Shown here in pieces: positions 1-7,108 of a stretch of 11,612 nt of DNA. Made by a program: the position numbers and the translations under genes. Source of the stretch: Paracoccaceae bacterium (GTDB lineage Bacteria > Pseudomonadota > Alphaproteobacteria > Rhodobacterales > Rhodobacteraceae); NCBI GenBank assembly GCA_007129775.1, contig SKUV01000139.1:1-11612 (forward strand). The letters are read 5' to 3'. The notes under the pieces are model-generated. The model ran no database searches. It was not told the origin of the DNA and was given only the letters and a program-made list of their open reading frames with translations. Every line of letters starts with the position of its first letter. Position 1 is the first letter of the stretch.

Positions 1-1
1 C

Positions 2-1159
2 GATGCGCTGAGCGAGGCCGAGGCCACGCTCGCCGCGCTGCAGGCAGAGGAGGATTTCCTGCGCCACGCCGTGGCCGAGCTTGACAAGCTCGCCCCCGAA
101 CCGGGGGAGGAGGCGCGGCTGGATGCTGCCCGCCGTGCGATGCAGGGCGCCGCACGCATCCGCGAGGATGTGGCGCGGGCCCATGCCGCGCTTGCGCCTG
201 AAGGGGCCGAGGGGCTGATGGGCGATGCGATGCGCTGGCTGGAGGGCGCGGCGGCGGGCGCCCATGCGGGCGAAGAGGCCGCGGCGCGCATGGAAGCCGC
301 CATCGCCGCGCTGGGCCGCGCAATGGTCGAGTTGGGCGAGGCCCAGCAGGGCGTCGAGGCGGTCGCCGGCGCGCTCGATTTCGACCCGGGCGAGCTGGAA
401 GCGACGGAGGAGCGCCTGTTCGCCATCCGGGCCTTGGCGCGCAAGCACGGGGTGTTGCCGGATGATCTGGGCGATTTCGCCGAAGAATTGCGCACCCGGC
501 TTGGCCGGCTGGATGCGGGCGCGCGCGATCTGGCGGGGCTGCGCGCGGCCCTGAGCGACGCCGAAGACCACCATCGCACCGCCGCCACCGCCCTGAGCGA
601 TGCGCGCGCCGCGGCGGCGGGCCGGCTGGATGCGGCGATGGCGGCAGAGCTTGCGCCGCTTAAGCTGGAGCGCGCGGCCTTCGCCACCCGCCTCGCGCCC
701 GCTGCGCCGGGCCCCGAAGGCGCCGACGGGGTTGTGTTCGAGGTCGCCACCAACCCCGGCGCGCCGGCCGGCCCGCTCAACCGGATCGCATCGGGCGGCG
801 AATTGTCGCGCTTCCTGCTGGCGCTGAAGGTCTGCCTGACGCGCCGGGCGGGAGGGCTGACGCTGATCTTCGACGAGATCGACCGCGGGGTGGGCGGTGC
901 CACCGCCGATGCCGTGGGCCGCAGGCTGGCGGCGCTGGCCGAGGGTGCGCAGGTGCTGGTGGTGACCCATTCGCCGCAGGTGGCGGCGCGCGGAGCGCAT
1001 CACTGGCGGGTTGAAAAGGCGGTTGCGAACGGCGCCACCCTGTCGCGCGTGGCGCCGCTGGGAGCGCCCGAGCGGGTGGACGAGATCGCCCGGATGCTGG
1101 CCGGCGACCGGATCACCCCCGAAGCGCGGGCCGCCGCCGAGGCGCTGCTGGCGGGCTGA
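2..1159 (+). CDS. recN: DNA repair protein RecN, C-terminal part (5' end outside window)
   Basis: RecN is an SMC-like ATPase that acts in the cytoplasm at DNA double-strand breaks during RecA-dependent recombination. Only the second half is present: the frame is open from base 2, so the N-terminal ATPase half with Walker A is missing. The first roughly 220 visible codons are Ala/Glu/Arg-rich and helical, as expected for the coiled-coil arm. The C-terminal ATPase lobe then shows the ABC signature SGGELSR (791-811), a Walker B segment LTLIFDEID with the Asp-Glu pair at 872-877, a GVGGATADAVG D-loop region, and the switch His in VVTHSPQ (968-970). The order signature, Walker B, D-loop, H-loop and the FDEIDRGVGG wording are typical of RecN rather than SMC or RecF. 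The stop is TGA at 1157-1159. No frameshift or damage is visible in this part. Confidence 0.95.
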   Translation, partial: DALSEAEATLAALQAEEDFLRHAVAELDKLAPEPGEEARLDAARRAMQGAARIREDVARAHAALAPEGAEGLMGDAMRWLEGAAAGAHAGEEAAARMEAAIAALGRAMVELGEAQQGVEAVAGALDFDPGELEATEERLFAIRALARKHGVLPDDLGDFAEELRTRLGRLDAGARDLAGLRAALSDAEDHHRTAATALSDARAAAAGRLDAAMAAELAPLKLERAAFATRLAPAAPGPEGADGVVFEVATNPGAPAGPLNRIASGGELSRFLLALKVCLTRRAGGLTLIFDEIDRGVGGATADAVGRRLAALAEGAQVLVVTHSPQVAARGAHHWRVEKAVANGATLSRVAPLGAPERVDEIARMLAGDRITPEARAAAEALLAG

Positions 1160-1166
1160 GGCAGGC

Positions 1167-1196
1167 TTGCGGCCCCGGCGTTGGCATGCCTAACTG
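1167..1196 (+). promoter_or_regulatory. Weak candidate sigma-70 promoter for the small lipoprotein gene
   Basis: A TTGCGG hexamer (1167-1172) is followed after 18 bases by TAACTG (1191-1196). Both match the housekeeping consensus only partly. It starts just after the recN stop and ends about 50 bases before the lipoprotein start, so the position is right, but the gene could equally be read through from recN. Confidence 0.22.
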
Positions 1197-1246
1197 AAGG
1201 CGGAACCCGCCGCGCGAGGGCGCGGCATGATGCGAAGGAAACGGCA

Positions 1247-1606
1247 ATGCGGGCAATGACGGCGGTGATGGCACTGGTCCTGTTGGCGGGCTGCCAGTTC
1301 GCGATCCCTGATCTGCGGCCCGGGGCGCCCGCGGGTGGCGGCACAGCCCCCGGCGCGGGTGGCGCGGCAGGCGGTGGCGCGGCTGGATCGTTCGAGGCCG
1401 CGCGGGCCGAGGATCTGTGCCGCGCAGCCGCCTCTGACGGCGGTTTCGGGGTGACCGGCGTTGCCGCGAATACCGAAATCCGCGGGCCGGACGGGCTGGT
1501 GACTGGGCGCAACGTGATGCTCGACGTCACCCGCGGCGGCCAGAGCCGGACGGTGCGCTGCGCCTATAGCACCGCCTCGGGCGAGGCGCGGCTGATGGTG
1601 CTCTGA
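1247..1606 (+). CDS. Small predicted lipoprotein of unknown function
   Basis: This 119-residue protein begins with a short lipoprotein signal peptide: Arg2, a hydrophobic run, and a lipobox LLAGC with the acceptor Cys at residue 16. It is therefore probably lipid-anchored in the periplasm. A Gly/Ala/Pro-rich low-complexity linker follows (about residues 24-47), then a small globular part with two cysteines, in EDLCRAA and TVRCAYS. These could form a disulphide between the ends of a small beta-rich fold. The start at 1247 is preferred because GAAGGAA lies 7 to 8 bases upstream and the signal peptide begins there. An upstream in-frame ATG at 1181 would bury the signal sequence behind 22 charged residues. 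It sits 87 bases after recN and converges with tadA. I do not recognise a named family. Confidence 0.75.
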   Translation: MRAMTAVMALVLLAGCQFAIPDLRPGAPAGGGTAPGAGGAAGGGAAGSFEAARAEDLCRAAASDGGFGVTGVAANTEIRGPDGLVTGRNVMLDVTRGGQSRTVRCAYSTASGEARLMVL

Positions 1607-1674
1607 GGCCGGCACACCCGTTGCCGCAAGCGACAGGCGGCGGCCATTCCGCGCGCTGCTGCGGTGCTTCGCGG

Positions 1675-2130
1675 CTATCCGCGCCGATCCCGGAAGAAAT
1701 CGCGCAGGAGCGCCTGCGCCTCGGCTTCGGCGATCCCGTCGATGACTTCGGGGCGGTGATGCGCCTGCGGGTGAGTGAAGACCCGCGCGCCGTGGGCCAC
1801 GCCGCCCGATTTCGGATCGGGCGCGCCATAGACGAGCCGCGCGATCCGCGCCGCCGCGATGGCTGCGGCGCACATGGCGCAGGGCTCCAGCGTAACATAG
1901 AGTACATGGCCCGGCAGCCGTTCGGACCGGGCCGCGGCGCATCCCGCGCGCAGGACCAGTATTTCCGCATGGGCGGTCGGGTCGTGCCGCTCGCGGCAGC
2001 GGTTCCCGGCCTGCGCGACAACCTGCCCGTCGGGGCCGAGCAGCACCGCGCCCACCGGCACCTCGCCCCGGGCAGCGGCGGCGCGCGCCTCGTCAAGCGC
2101 GATGTCCATATGCGTCGTGATGCCGGCCAT
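1675..2130 (-). CDS. tadA: tRNA adenosine(34) deaminase TadA
   Basis: TadA deaminates adenosine to inosine at the wobble position of tRNA-Arg(ACG), letting one tRNA read several Arg codons; it is usually essential. The 151-residue product has the full zinc deaminase signature: His54 and Glu56 in TAHAEILVLR (Zn ligand and proton shuttle) and Cys84/Cys87 in EPCAMCAAAI. EVPVGAVL near residue 23 is the usual first strand of the family. The start at 2130 is chosen because a GGGAAGAAC stretch lies just upstream on this strand. The second Met (2109), which aligns with the usual family start, has no good ribosome binding site. The frame stays open far upstream through a hexanucleotide repeat and antisense to prpE, but that extension is not TadA-like. 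The gene converges with the lipoprotein gene (68-base gap) and diverges from prpE. Confidence 0.95.
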   Translation of the reverse strand: MAGITTHMDIALDEARAAAARGEVPVGAVLLGPDGQVVAQAGNRCRERHDPTAHAEILVLRAGCAAARSERLPGHVLYVTLEPCAMCAAAIAAARIARLVYGAPDPKSGGVAHGARVFTHPQAHHRPEVIDGIAEAEAQALLRDFFRDRRG

Positions 2131-2164
2131 GCCCGTTCTTCCCAGACGCCCCGCCCATGTGCAA

Positions 2165-2246
<82 letters not shown>

Positions 2247-2287
2247 CGACCAGGCGCTCGCGCCCGGCCGACGCAAAGCAATCGTGA

Positions 2288-2302
2288 CGCAACATTCTTG
2301 CG
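2288..2302. promoter_or_regulatory. Short inverted repeat CGCAA-N5-TTGCG upstream of prpE
   Basis: CGCAA (2288-2292) and TTGCG (2298-2302) form a perfect 5-base inverted repeat around a 5-base centre. The right arm overlaps the candidate -35 box of prpE, a position where a bound regulator would block RNA polymerase. The regulator is unknown. Short inverted repeats are common by chance. Confidence 0.25.
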
Positions 2303-2326
2303 CTTGTTGATCGCCGCGCGTAACAG
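2298..2326 (+). promoter_or_regulatory. Candidate sigma-70 promoter for prpE
   Basis: TTGCGC (2298-2303) and TAACAG (2321-2326) are separated by 17 bases, the optimal spacing. The -10 box would lie 35 bases before the prpE start. The hexamers match the consensus only partly, so this is a positional inference. Confidence 0.33.
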
Positions 2327-2361
2327 ACGGCGTGACCAATGCAGATTGAAAGGCCTCTGCC

Positions 2362-4257
2362 ATGACCTATGCCGAGCTTTACCGCCGCAGCTTGCAGGAC
2401 CCCGAGGCGTTCTGGCTGGAGGCCGCCGCCGGCATCGACTGGGTCACGCCGCCGACCCGGGCGATGCATGACGACCGTGCGCCGCTTTACGACTGGTTTC
2501 GCGATGCCGAGGTCAACACCTGCTGGAACGCCGTGGACCGCCATGTGGAGGCCGGGCGCGGCGATCAGGTCGCCATCATCCACGACAGTCCGATCACGGG
2601 GACGATCCGCAATCTGAGCTATGCGGATCTGCGCGATCGGGTCGCGCGTCTGGCCGGGGCGCTGCGCGCGCAGGGTATCGCCAAGGGCGACCGGGTGATC
2701 ATCTACATGCCGATGGTGCCCGAGGCGCTTGAGGCGATGTTGGCCTGCGCCCGGCTGGGCGCGGTGCATTCGGTTGTCTTCGGCGGCTTTGCCGCGGCGG
2801 AACTGGCCACGCGGATCGACGACGCGAGGCCGAAGGCGATCATCGCGGCCTCCTGCGGGATCGAGCCCGGGCGCGTGGTCCGTTACAAGCCGCTGCTGGA
2901 CGGGGCAATCGAGGCGGCGACGCACAAGCCCGAGTTCTGTGTGATCCTGCAGCGCGAGCAGGAGGTGGCGGACCTCACACCTGGGCGGGATCTGGACTGG
3001 CATGGCTTTCAGGAAGGCGCCGCGCCGGCCGAATGCGTGCCGGTGCCGGGCGATCATCCGGCCTATATCCTCTACACCTCCGGAACGACGGGCCAGCCCA
3101 AGGGCGTGGTGCGCCCCACCGCCGGGCATCTGGTCGCCCTGCACTGGAGCATGCGCAATATCTATGGCGTCGCCCCGGGCGAGGTGTTCTGGGCGGCCTC
3201 GGATGTGGGCTGGGTCGTGGGCCACAGCTATATCTGCTATGGACCGCTGATCCACGGCAACACCACCATCGTTTTCGAGGGCAAGCCCGTCGGCACGCCC
3301 GATGCCGGCACTTTCTGGCGGGTCATTCAGGACCACAAGGTCGCCAGTTTCTTCACCGCCCCCACGGCCTTCCGCGCGATCAAGCGCGAGGATCCGGAAG
3401 GCCGGTTGATCGCCGATTATGACCTGTCGTCGCTGCGGTGCCTGTACCTGGCCGGCGAGCGGGCGGACCCGGACACGGTGACATGGGCCGGCGACAAGCT
3501 GGGCGTGCCGGTGATCGATCATTGGTGGCAGACCGAAACGGGCTGGGCGATTGCCGCCAACCCGATGGGCCTGGATCCGCTTCCGGTCAAGATCGGCTCG
3601 CCTTCGGTGCCGATGCCCGGCTATGACGTGCGCATCCTCGGCGAGGATGGCCAGCCCCTGCCACAGGGCGAACTGGGGGCGATCGCGGTAAAGCTGCCCC
3701 TACCGCCGGGCACGCTGGCCACGCTCTGGCAGGCCGAGGAACGTTTCGTGAAATCCTATCTGTCGACCTTTCCGGGCCATTACGAGACCGGTGACGCGGG
3801 GTATATCGACGAAGACGGCTATCTTTACATCATGGCGCGCACGGATGACGTGATCAACGTCGCCGGTCACCGGCTGTCCACCGGCGCGATGGAAGAGGTG
3901 TTGGCGAGCCATCCGGATGTGGGCGAATGCGCGGTGATCGGTGTGGCCGACCCGCTGAAAGGGCAGGTGCCGCTGGGCTTTGTCTGCCTGAACAAGGGCG
4001 TCAGCCGCGATCCGGCCGAATTGGTGGCCGAATGCGTCCGGCTGGTCCGCGACCGGATCGGGCCGGTCGCGGCCTTCCGCCTTGCCGTGGTGGTCGAACG
4101 TCTGCCCAAGACCCGGTCGGGCAAGATTCTGCGCGCCACCATGGCCAAGATCGCCGATGGCGCGCCATGGAAGATGCCTGCGACCATCGACGACCCGGCG
4201 ATCCTCGACGAGATTGCGGAAGCTCTGGGCACGATCGGCTATCCGAAGGCGGATTGA
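2362..4257 (+). CDS. prpE: Propionyl-CoA synthetase PrpE (propionate--CoA ligase)
   Basis: An AMP-forming acyl-CoA synthetase that activates propionate, via propionyl-AMP, to propionyl-CoA in the cytoplasm. The 631-residue length fits the PrpE/ACSS3 branch. Visible motifs in order are: an N-terminal ACAS-type region (EAFWLEAAAGIDW); the phosphate loop TSGTTGQPKG (239-248); HWWQTETGW (387-395), where the last Trp is typical of PrpE while acetyl-CoA synthetases usually have Gly; TGD (476-478); DDVINVAGHR (495-504); and the C-terminal catalytic Lys588 in TRSGKILRA. That lysine is the residue often acetylated to switch such enzymes off. The start at 2362 follows GAAAGG by about 9 bases and gives the usual family N-terminus. 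It is a single gene, divergent from tadA; no methylcitrate or propionyl-CoA carboxylase genes are adjacent. Acetate or acrylate as side substrates cannot be excluded. Confidence 0.93.
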   Translation: MTYAELYRRSLQDPEAFWLEAAAGIDWVTPPTRAMHDDRAPLYDWFRDAEVNTCWNAVDRHVEAGRGDQVAIIHDSPITGTIRNLSYADLRDRVARLAGALRAQGIAKGDRVIIYMPMVPEALEAMLACARLGAVHSVVFGGFAAAELATRIDDARPKAIIAASCGIEPGRVVRYKPLLDGAIEAATHKPEFCVILQREQEVADLTPGRDLDWHGFQEGAAPAECVPVPGDHPAYILYTSGTTGQPKGVVRPTAGHLVALHWSMRNIYGVAPGEVFWAASDVGWVVGHSYICYGPLIHGNTTIVFEGKPVGTPDAGTFWRVIQDHKVASFFTAPTAFRAIKREDPEGRLIADYDLSSLRCLYLAGERADPDTVTWAGDKLGVPVIDHWWQTETGWAIAANPMGLDPLPVKIGSPSVPMPGYDVRILGEDGQPLPQGELGAIAVKLPLPPGTLATLWQAEERFVKSYLSTFPGHYETGDAGYIDEDGYLYIMARTDDVINVAGHRLSTGAMEEVLASHPDVGECAVIGVADPLKGQVPLGFVCLNKGVSRDPAELVAECVRLVRDRIGPVAAFRLAVVVERLPKTRSGKILRATMAKIADGAPWKMPATIDDPAILDEIAEALGTIGYPKAD

Positions 4258-4268
4258 CGCCGGTTCAC

Positions 4269-4428
4269 GATGCGGTCTCAACCTTTGGCTGAGGAGCATC
4301 ATGGCGCGTGATAGGATCCTCTGATTGAAGCGCGTAGACGCGACAGAGGAGAGCAGGGGCGATCCCGGGTCGGGAAACGAGGGCGGACACGCGCCCTCGC
4401 ATTTGGCACGATGACGCCGCATTGTGCC
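4269..4428 (+). other. Hairpin-dense spacer after prpE; possible structured RNA or 3' end region
   Basis: This covers most of the 241-base gap between prpE and the Hpt gene, where I see no credible coding sequence. Read on the plus strand it holds five potential hairpins in a row. (1) 4269-4300: outer GATGC/GCATC, inner CTCAACC/GGCTGAG with one mismatch, loop TTT. (2) 4317-4350: outer TCCTCTG/CAGAGGA, inner CGCG/CGCG with loop TAGA. (3) 4363-4375: TCCCG/CGGGA. (4) 4378-4399: CGAGGGCG/CGCCCTCG, loop GACACG. (5) 4405-4428: GGCACGATG/CATTGTGCC, nine pairs with one G-U, loop ACGCCG, followed by TTT. Numbers 4 and 5 could act as weak terminators for prpE. No known RNA family was recognised. GC-rich DNA forms hairpins easily, so function is inferred only. 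Confidence 0.35.
4378..4404 (+). terminator. Possible weak terminator hairpin behind prpE
   Basis: A perfect 8-base stem CGAGGGCG/CGCCCTCG with loop GACACG is followed by CATTT. It lies 121 bases past the prpE stop. The stem is strong but the T-run has only three bases, so intrinsic termination would be weak; the next hairpin (4405-4428) also ends in TTT and may help. Confidence 0.35.
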
Positions 4429-4498
4429 TTTCACGCCACGAGCTTGCCATCTTTCAGGCCTATCCCGTCGCGAAAACACGACAGACGAGGGGAACGAT

Positions 4499-5500
4499 AT
4501 GTCACATCCGGATACCGGGCAGCAGGGGCCGGGCATCGACCTGGAGCTTTTGCGCGCGCATGTCGCCGAGCTTGCGGCAGCGCTCGGACAGATCGAGCCG
4601 AAGGTGCTGGATTCCGGCACGCGCGAGCGGTTCGACCGGGCGTGGACCGCGTCGCGTGCCCTGACGCGCCTGACCGGCGTCGAGGCGGTGCGGCTGGACA
4701 CGGGCAAGGGCGCAGATCACGCGGGCGTCCTTCCCGATCTTGTGGGCTACCGGGTGCTGGTGGCAGTGCCCGCGGATGCCGATGACGGCGTGGCGCTGGG
4801 CGAGATGCTCATCCGGATGGGCGCGCGCTATGAAATGGCGGGCGACGGGCTGCGCGCGCTCGATCTGCTGGGCGAGGGGGGCTTTGATCTGGCGCTGGTG
4901 GATGCCGATCTGACCGGCACACCCGGGGCGCAGGTGATCAAGCGGCTGCGCCGCCACGCGCCGCCGCTGGGCCGTATCCCAGTGCTGGGCCTGTGCCGCG
5001 ACAATGCCGAGGCCGCGCGTCTGGAATTGCGACAGGCGGGTGCCGACTACATCGTCGCAACGCCCCTGCACGATATCCTGCCGCTGGCGGCGGCGCTGGC
5101 GGGGATCATCGACGGTGCCGGCGGGCCCGAGGATCTGCCCGACCAGTTGCTGCTGGACTTCGACCGCTACGAACGGCTGATCGAGATCGCGGGTCCGGAA
5201 GGGTCCATCGAATTGCTCGACCGGCTTCAGGAAGACCTGCTTCAGGTTCAGCGGGGGCTGGAGCGCGCCCTGGGTGAGGGCAATCCGGCCGAAGTCCGGA
5301 CCCAGACCCATGTGCTGATCGCGCTGGCTGGCGCGGTCGGGGCCGATGCGTTGCAGCGGCTGTCGGAGGCTCTGAACGCCGCGGCCCACCGCAAGACGAC
5401 CGATGGCATGGTGGGGCTTGGCCGGCAGGCCATGCGACAGCTCGCGCATCTTGTTGCATTCGTGGGCGAAGAACTCCAAGTAAAGCGGGACGGTGGCTGA
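4499..5500 (+). CDS. Degenerate receiver-Hpt phosphotransfer protein
   Basis: A 333-residue cytoplasmic signalling protein without membrane segments. After a helical N-terminus (about 1-80), residues about 84-200 look like a CheY-type receiver (YRVLVAVPADADDG to GADYIVATP), but the key residues are eroded. The N-terminal acidic pair is replaced by Val-Pro, the Thr/Ser of strand 4 by Cys (VLGLC), and the Lys before Pro by Thr (IVATP). Only a candidate acceptor Asp135 (ALVDADL) survives. Residues about 220-325 resemble an Hpt four-helix bundle with the expected His271 in THVLIALAGAVGA; the usual Lys-Gly after the His is Ile-Ala. The start at 4499 has GAGGGGAAC upstream. The response regulator gene begins 51 bases downstream, so the two are probably one transcript. 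Role inferred: phosphotransfer to, or scaffolding of, that regulator. Confidence 0.7.
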   Translation: MSHPDTGQQGPGIDLELLRAHVAELAAALGQIEPKVLDSGTRERFDRAWTASRALTRLTGVEAVRLDTGKGADHAGVLPDLVGYRVLVAVPADADDGVALGEMLIRMGARYEMAGDGLRALDLLGEGGFDLALVDADLTGTPGAQVIKRLRRHAPPLGRIPVLGLCRDNAEAARLELRQAGADYIVATPLHDILPLAAALAGIIDGAGGPEDLPDQLLLDFDRYERLIEIAGPEGSIELLDRLQEDLLQVQRGLERALGEGNPAEVRTQTHVLIALAGAVGADALQRLSEALNAAAHRKTTDGMVGLGRQAMRQLAHLVAFVGEELQVKRDGG

Positions 5501-5551
5501 CATCGATCACGCCCCCGCCGCCCTTGCACCAAGCGGAGCCTGTCAAGGCCG

Positions 5552-6979
5552 ATGACCGAGACGCCCCCCCTGCTGCTGATCGAGGACACGCCGTCGCTGC
5601 GGATGGTGTATGAATCGATCCTGCGTCACGCGGGCCACGAGATTCATGGGGCAGGCACGGCGGCGGAGGGTCAGGCGGCCTTCCGGCGGCTGCGCCCGTC
5701 CGTGGTGCTGCTCGATCTGATGCTGCCGGACCGCGACGGCCTCGACCTGATGACCGACATGCTGGAGCGACGCCCCGAGGTCAACGTGATCGTGATCACC
5801 GCCAATGGCTCCATCAACAAGGCGGTCGAGGCGATGCGCCGCGGGGCGCATGAGTTTCTGGTCAAGCCGGTGGACGAGACACGCCTGCTGGGCGCTGTTC
5901 AGAATGCTCTTAACTCCGCGGGCGGCACTGCGCAGGTCCAGCCCGCACCGGAACTGAGCGATTTCATCGGCCAGTCGGATGCGATGCTGCAGGTCTATCG
6001 CAAGATCGCATCGGTGGCGCGGTCGATGGCCACGGTCTTCATCACCGGCGAAAGCGGCACGGGCAAGGAATTATGTGCCGAAGCTGTGCACAACAGCTCC
6101 AATCGCGCGGGCGGGCCGTTCATTGCGCTCAACTGCGGTGCAATCCCCGACGATCTCCTGGAATCGGAGGTCTTCGGCCATCTGAAAGGCGCTTTCACTG
6201 GGGCGATTGCCGACAAGCCCGGCGCGGCGGCGGCGGCGGATGGCGGCACGCTCTTTCTCGACGAGGTTTGCGAACTGGATCTGAACCTTCAGACCAAGCT
6301 CTTGCGGTTCCTGCAGACCTCGATGATCCAGCCCGTGGGGGCCAACACGCCGCGCAAGGTGAATGTGCGCATCATCTGCGCCACCAACCGCGACCCGCTC
6401 GAAGAGGTGCGCCAGGGCCGGTTCCGCGAGGATCTGTTCTATCGGCTCCATGTGGTGCCGATCCACATGCCGCCGTTGCACGAACGCGCCGGGGATATCA
6501 TCGCCATCGCCGAAGCAGCGCTGGAGCGCTTCGCTGCCGAGGAGGGGCGCCATTTCACCACGATCGCGCCGGATGTGGCCGACCTGTTCCTGCGGCTGCC
6601 ATGGCCCGGTAACGTGCGTCAGTTGCTCAACGTGATCCGTCATGCGGTGGTGCTGCACGATGGCCCGGTGCTGTCCCGCGACATGCTGCCCGGCGATCTG
6701 CAATATGCCGCAGCACCGCTGGCGCGTCAGCAGCACCAGCCCGCGCCCGCGGCCCCGGACGGCCCCGAGGGCGCGCTGGACGGGTTGATCGGGCTGACAC
6801 TGGCCGAGATCGAGCGCGCGGTGATCGAAGAGACCATCGCCCGCCACGGCGGATCGGTGCCGCGGGCGGCGCGGGTTCTCGATGTCTCGCCCTCCACGCT
6901 CTACCGCAAGCGCGAGGCGTGGTCGCGCGCTGCCGGCCGGACTGACACGGATGCGCGCGAGACCGACGCCGCGGAGTGA
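5552..6979 (+). CDS. Sigma-54-dependent response regulator (REC-AAA+-Fis HTH, LuxO/NtrC type)
   Basis: A 475-residue transcription activator for RpoN-dependent promoters. The receiver domain (about 1-125) is intact: acidic Glu11-Asp12, acceptor Asp55 in VVLLDLMLP, Thr in VITAN, and Lys105 in VKP. The AAA+ domain (about 137-365) has Walker A GESGTGKE (166-173), the sigma-54 contact motif GAFTGA (213-218), Walker B GTLFLDE (232-238) and the arginine-finger region FREDLFYRL (291-299). After a Pro/Ala/Gln linker, a Fis-type HTH lies at about 417-457 (SVPRAARVLDVSPSTLYRK). All catalytic residues are present, so it should be a working activator. It follows the Hpt gene by 51 bases and has AAGG 7 bases before the ATG. 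No kinase is adjacent and the targets are unknown. NtrC, FlbD and DctD are less likely because their usual partner genes are absent. Confidence 0.9.
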   Translation: MTETPPLLLIEDTPSLRMVYESILRHAGHEIHGAGTAAEGQAAFRRLRPSVVLLDLMLPDRDGLDLMTDMLERRPEVNVIVITANGSINKAVEAMRRGAHEFLVKPVDETRLLGAVQNALNSAGGTAQVQPAPELSDFIGQSDAMLQVYRKIASVARSMATVFITGESGTGKELCAEAVHNSSNRAGGPFIALNCGAIPDDLLESEVFGHLKGAFTGAIADKPGAAAAADGGTLFLDEVCELDLNLQTKLLRFLQTSMIQPVGANTPRKVNVRIICATNRDPLEEVRQGRFREDLFYRLHVVPIHMPPLHERAGDIIAIAEAALERFAAEEGRHFTTIAPDVADLFLRLPWPGNVRQLLNVIRHAVVLHDGPVLSRDMLPGDLQYAAAPLARQQHQPAPAAPDGPEGALDGLIGLTLAEIERAVIEETIARHGGSVPRAARVLDVSPSTLYRKREAWSRAAGRTDTDARETDAAE

Positions 6980-7005
6980 GCGCGGCTCGAGCCGTTCATT
7001 GATGG

Positions 7006-7030
7006 AAAAACCCCGGCAAGCCGGGGTTTT
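7006..7030. terminator. Strong bidirectional intrinsic terminator
   Basis: AAAACCCCGG (7007-7016) and CCGGGGTTTT (7021-7030) form a perfect 10-base stem around CAAG. On the plus strand it ends in a T-run behind the response regulator (27 bases past its stop). On the minus strand the same A-run becomes the T-run behind nadK. It therefore can serve both convergent genes. Confidence 0.92.
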
Positions 7031-7108
7031 GTGCCCTTTTCCCCGCCGCCGCCCTGCGGGCTCTGGCGGGCGTGCGGGTGCATTCGGGCGGCCGGCGCGC
7101 CCGGTCGA

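Noticed and set aside
1181..1246. Upstream ATG extending the small lipoprotein by 22 residues
   Set aside because: It would put charged residues before the signal peptide and has no good ribosome binding site; ATG 1247 does.
1607..1674. Terminator between the convergent lipoprotein and tadA genes
   Set aside because: Only weak GC-rich pairings without a T-run are present in either direction, so I do not call one.
4404..4420. Sigma-54 promoter for the Hpt/response regulator operon
   Set aside because: TGGCACG matches the -24 box, but the -12 GC falls after 9 bases instead of 10 and TTGC is absent; the stretch is better explained as part of a 9-pair inverted repeat.
4424..4498. Upstream ATG extending the Hpt protein by 25 residues
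   Set aside because: The extra residues show no domain character, and the ATG at 4499 has a clear GAGGGG ribosome binding site.
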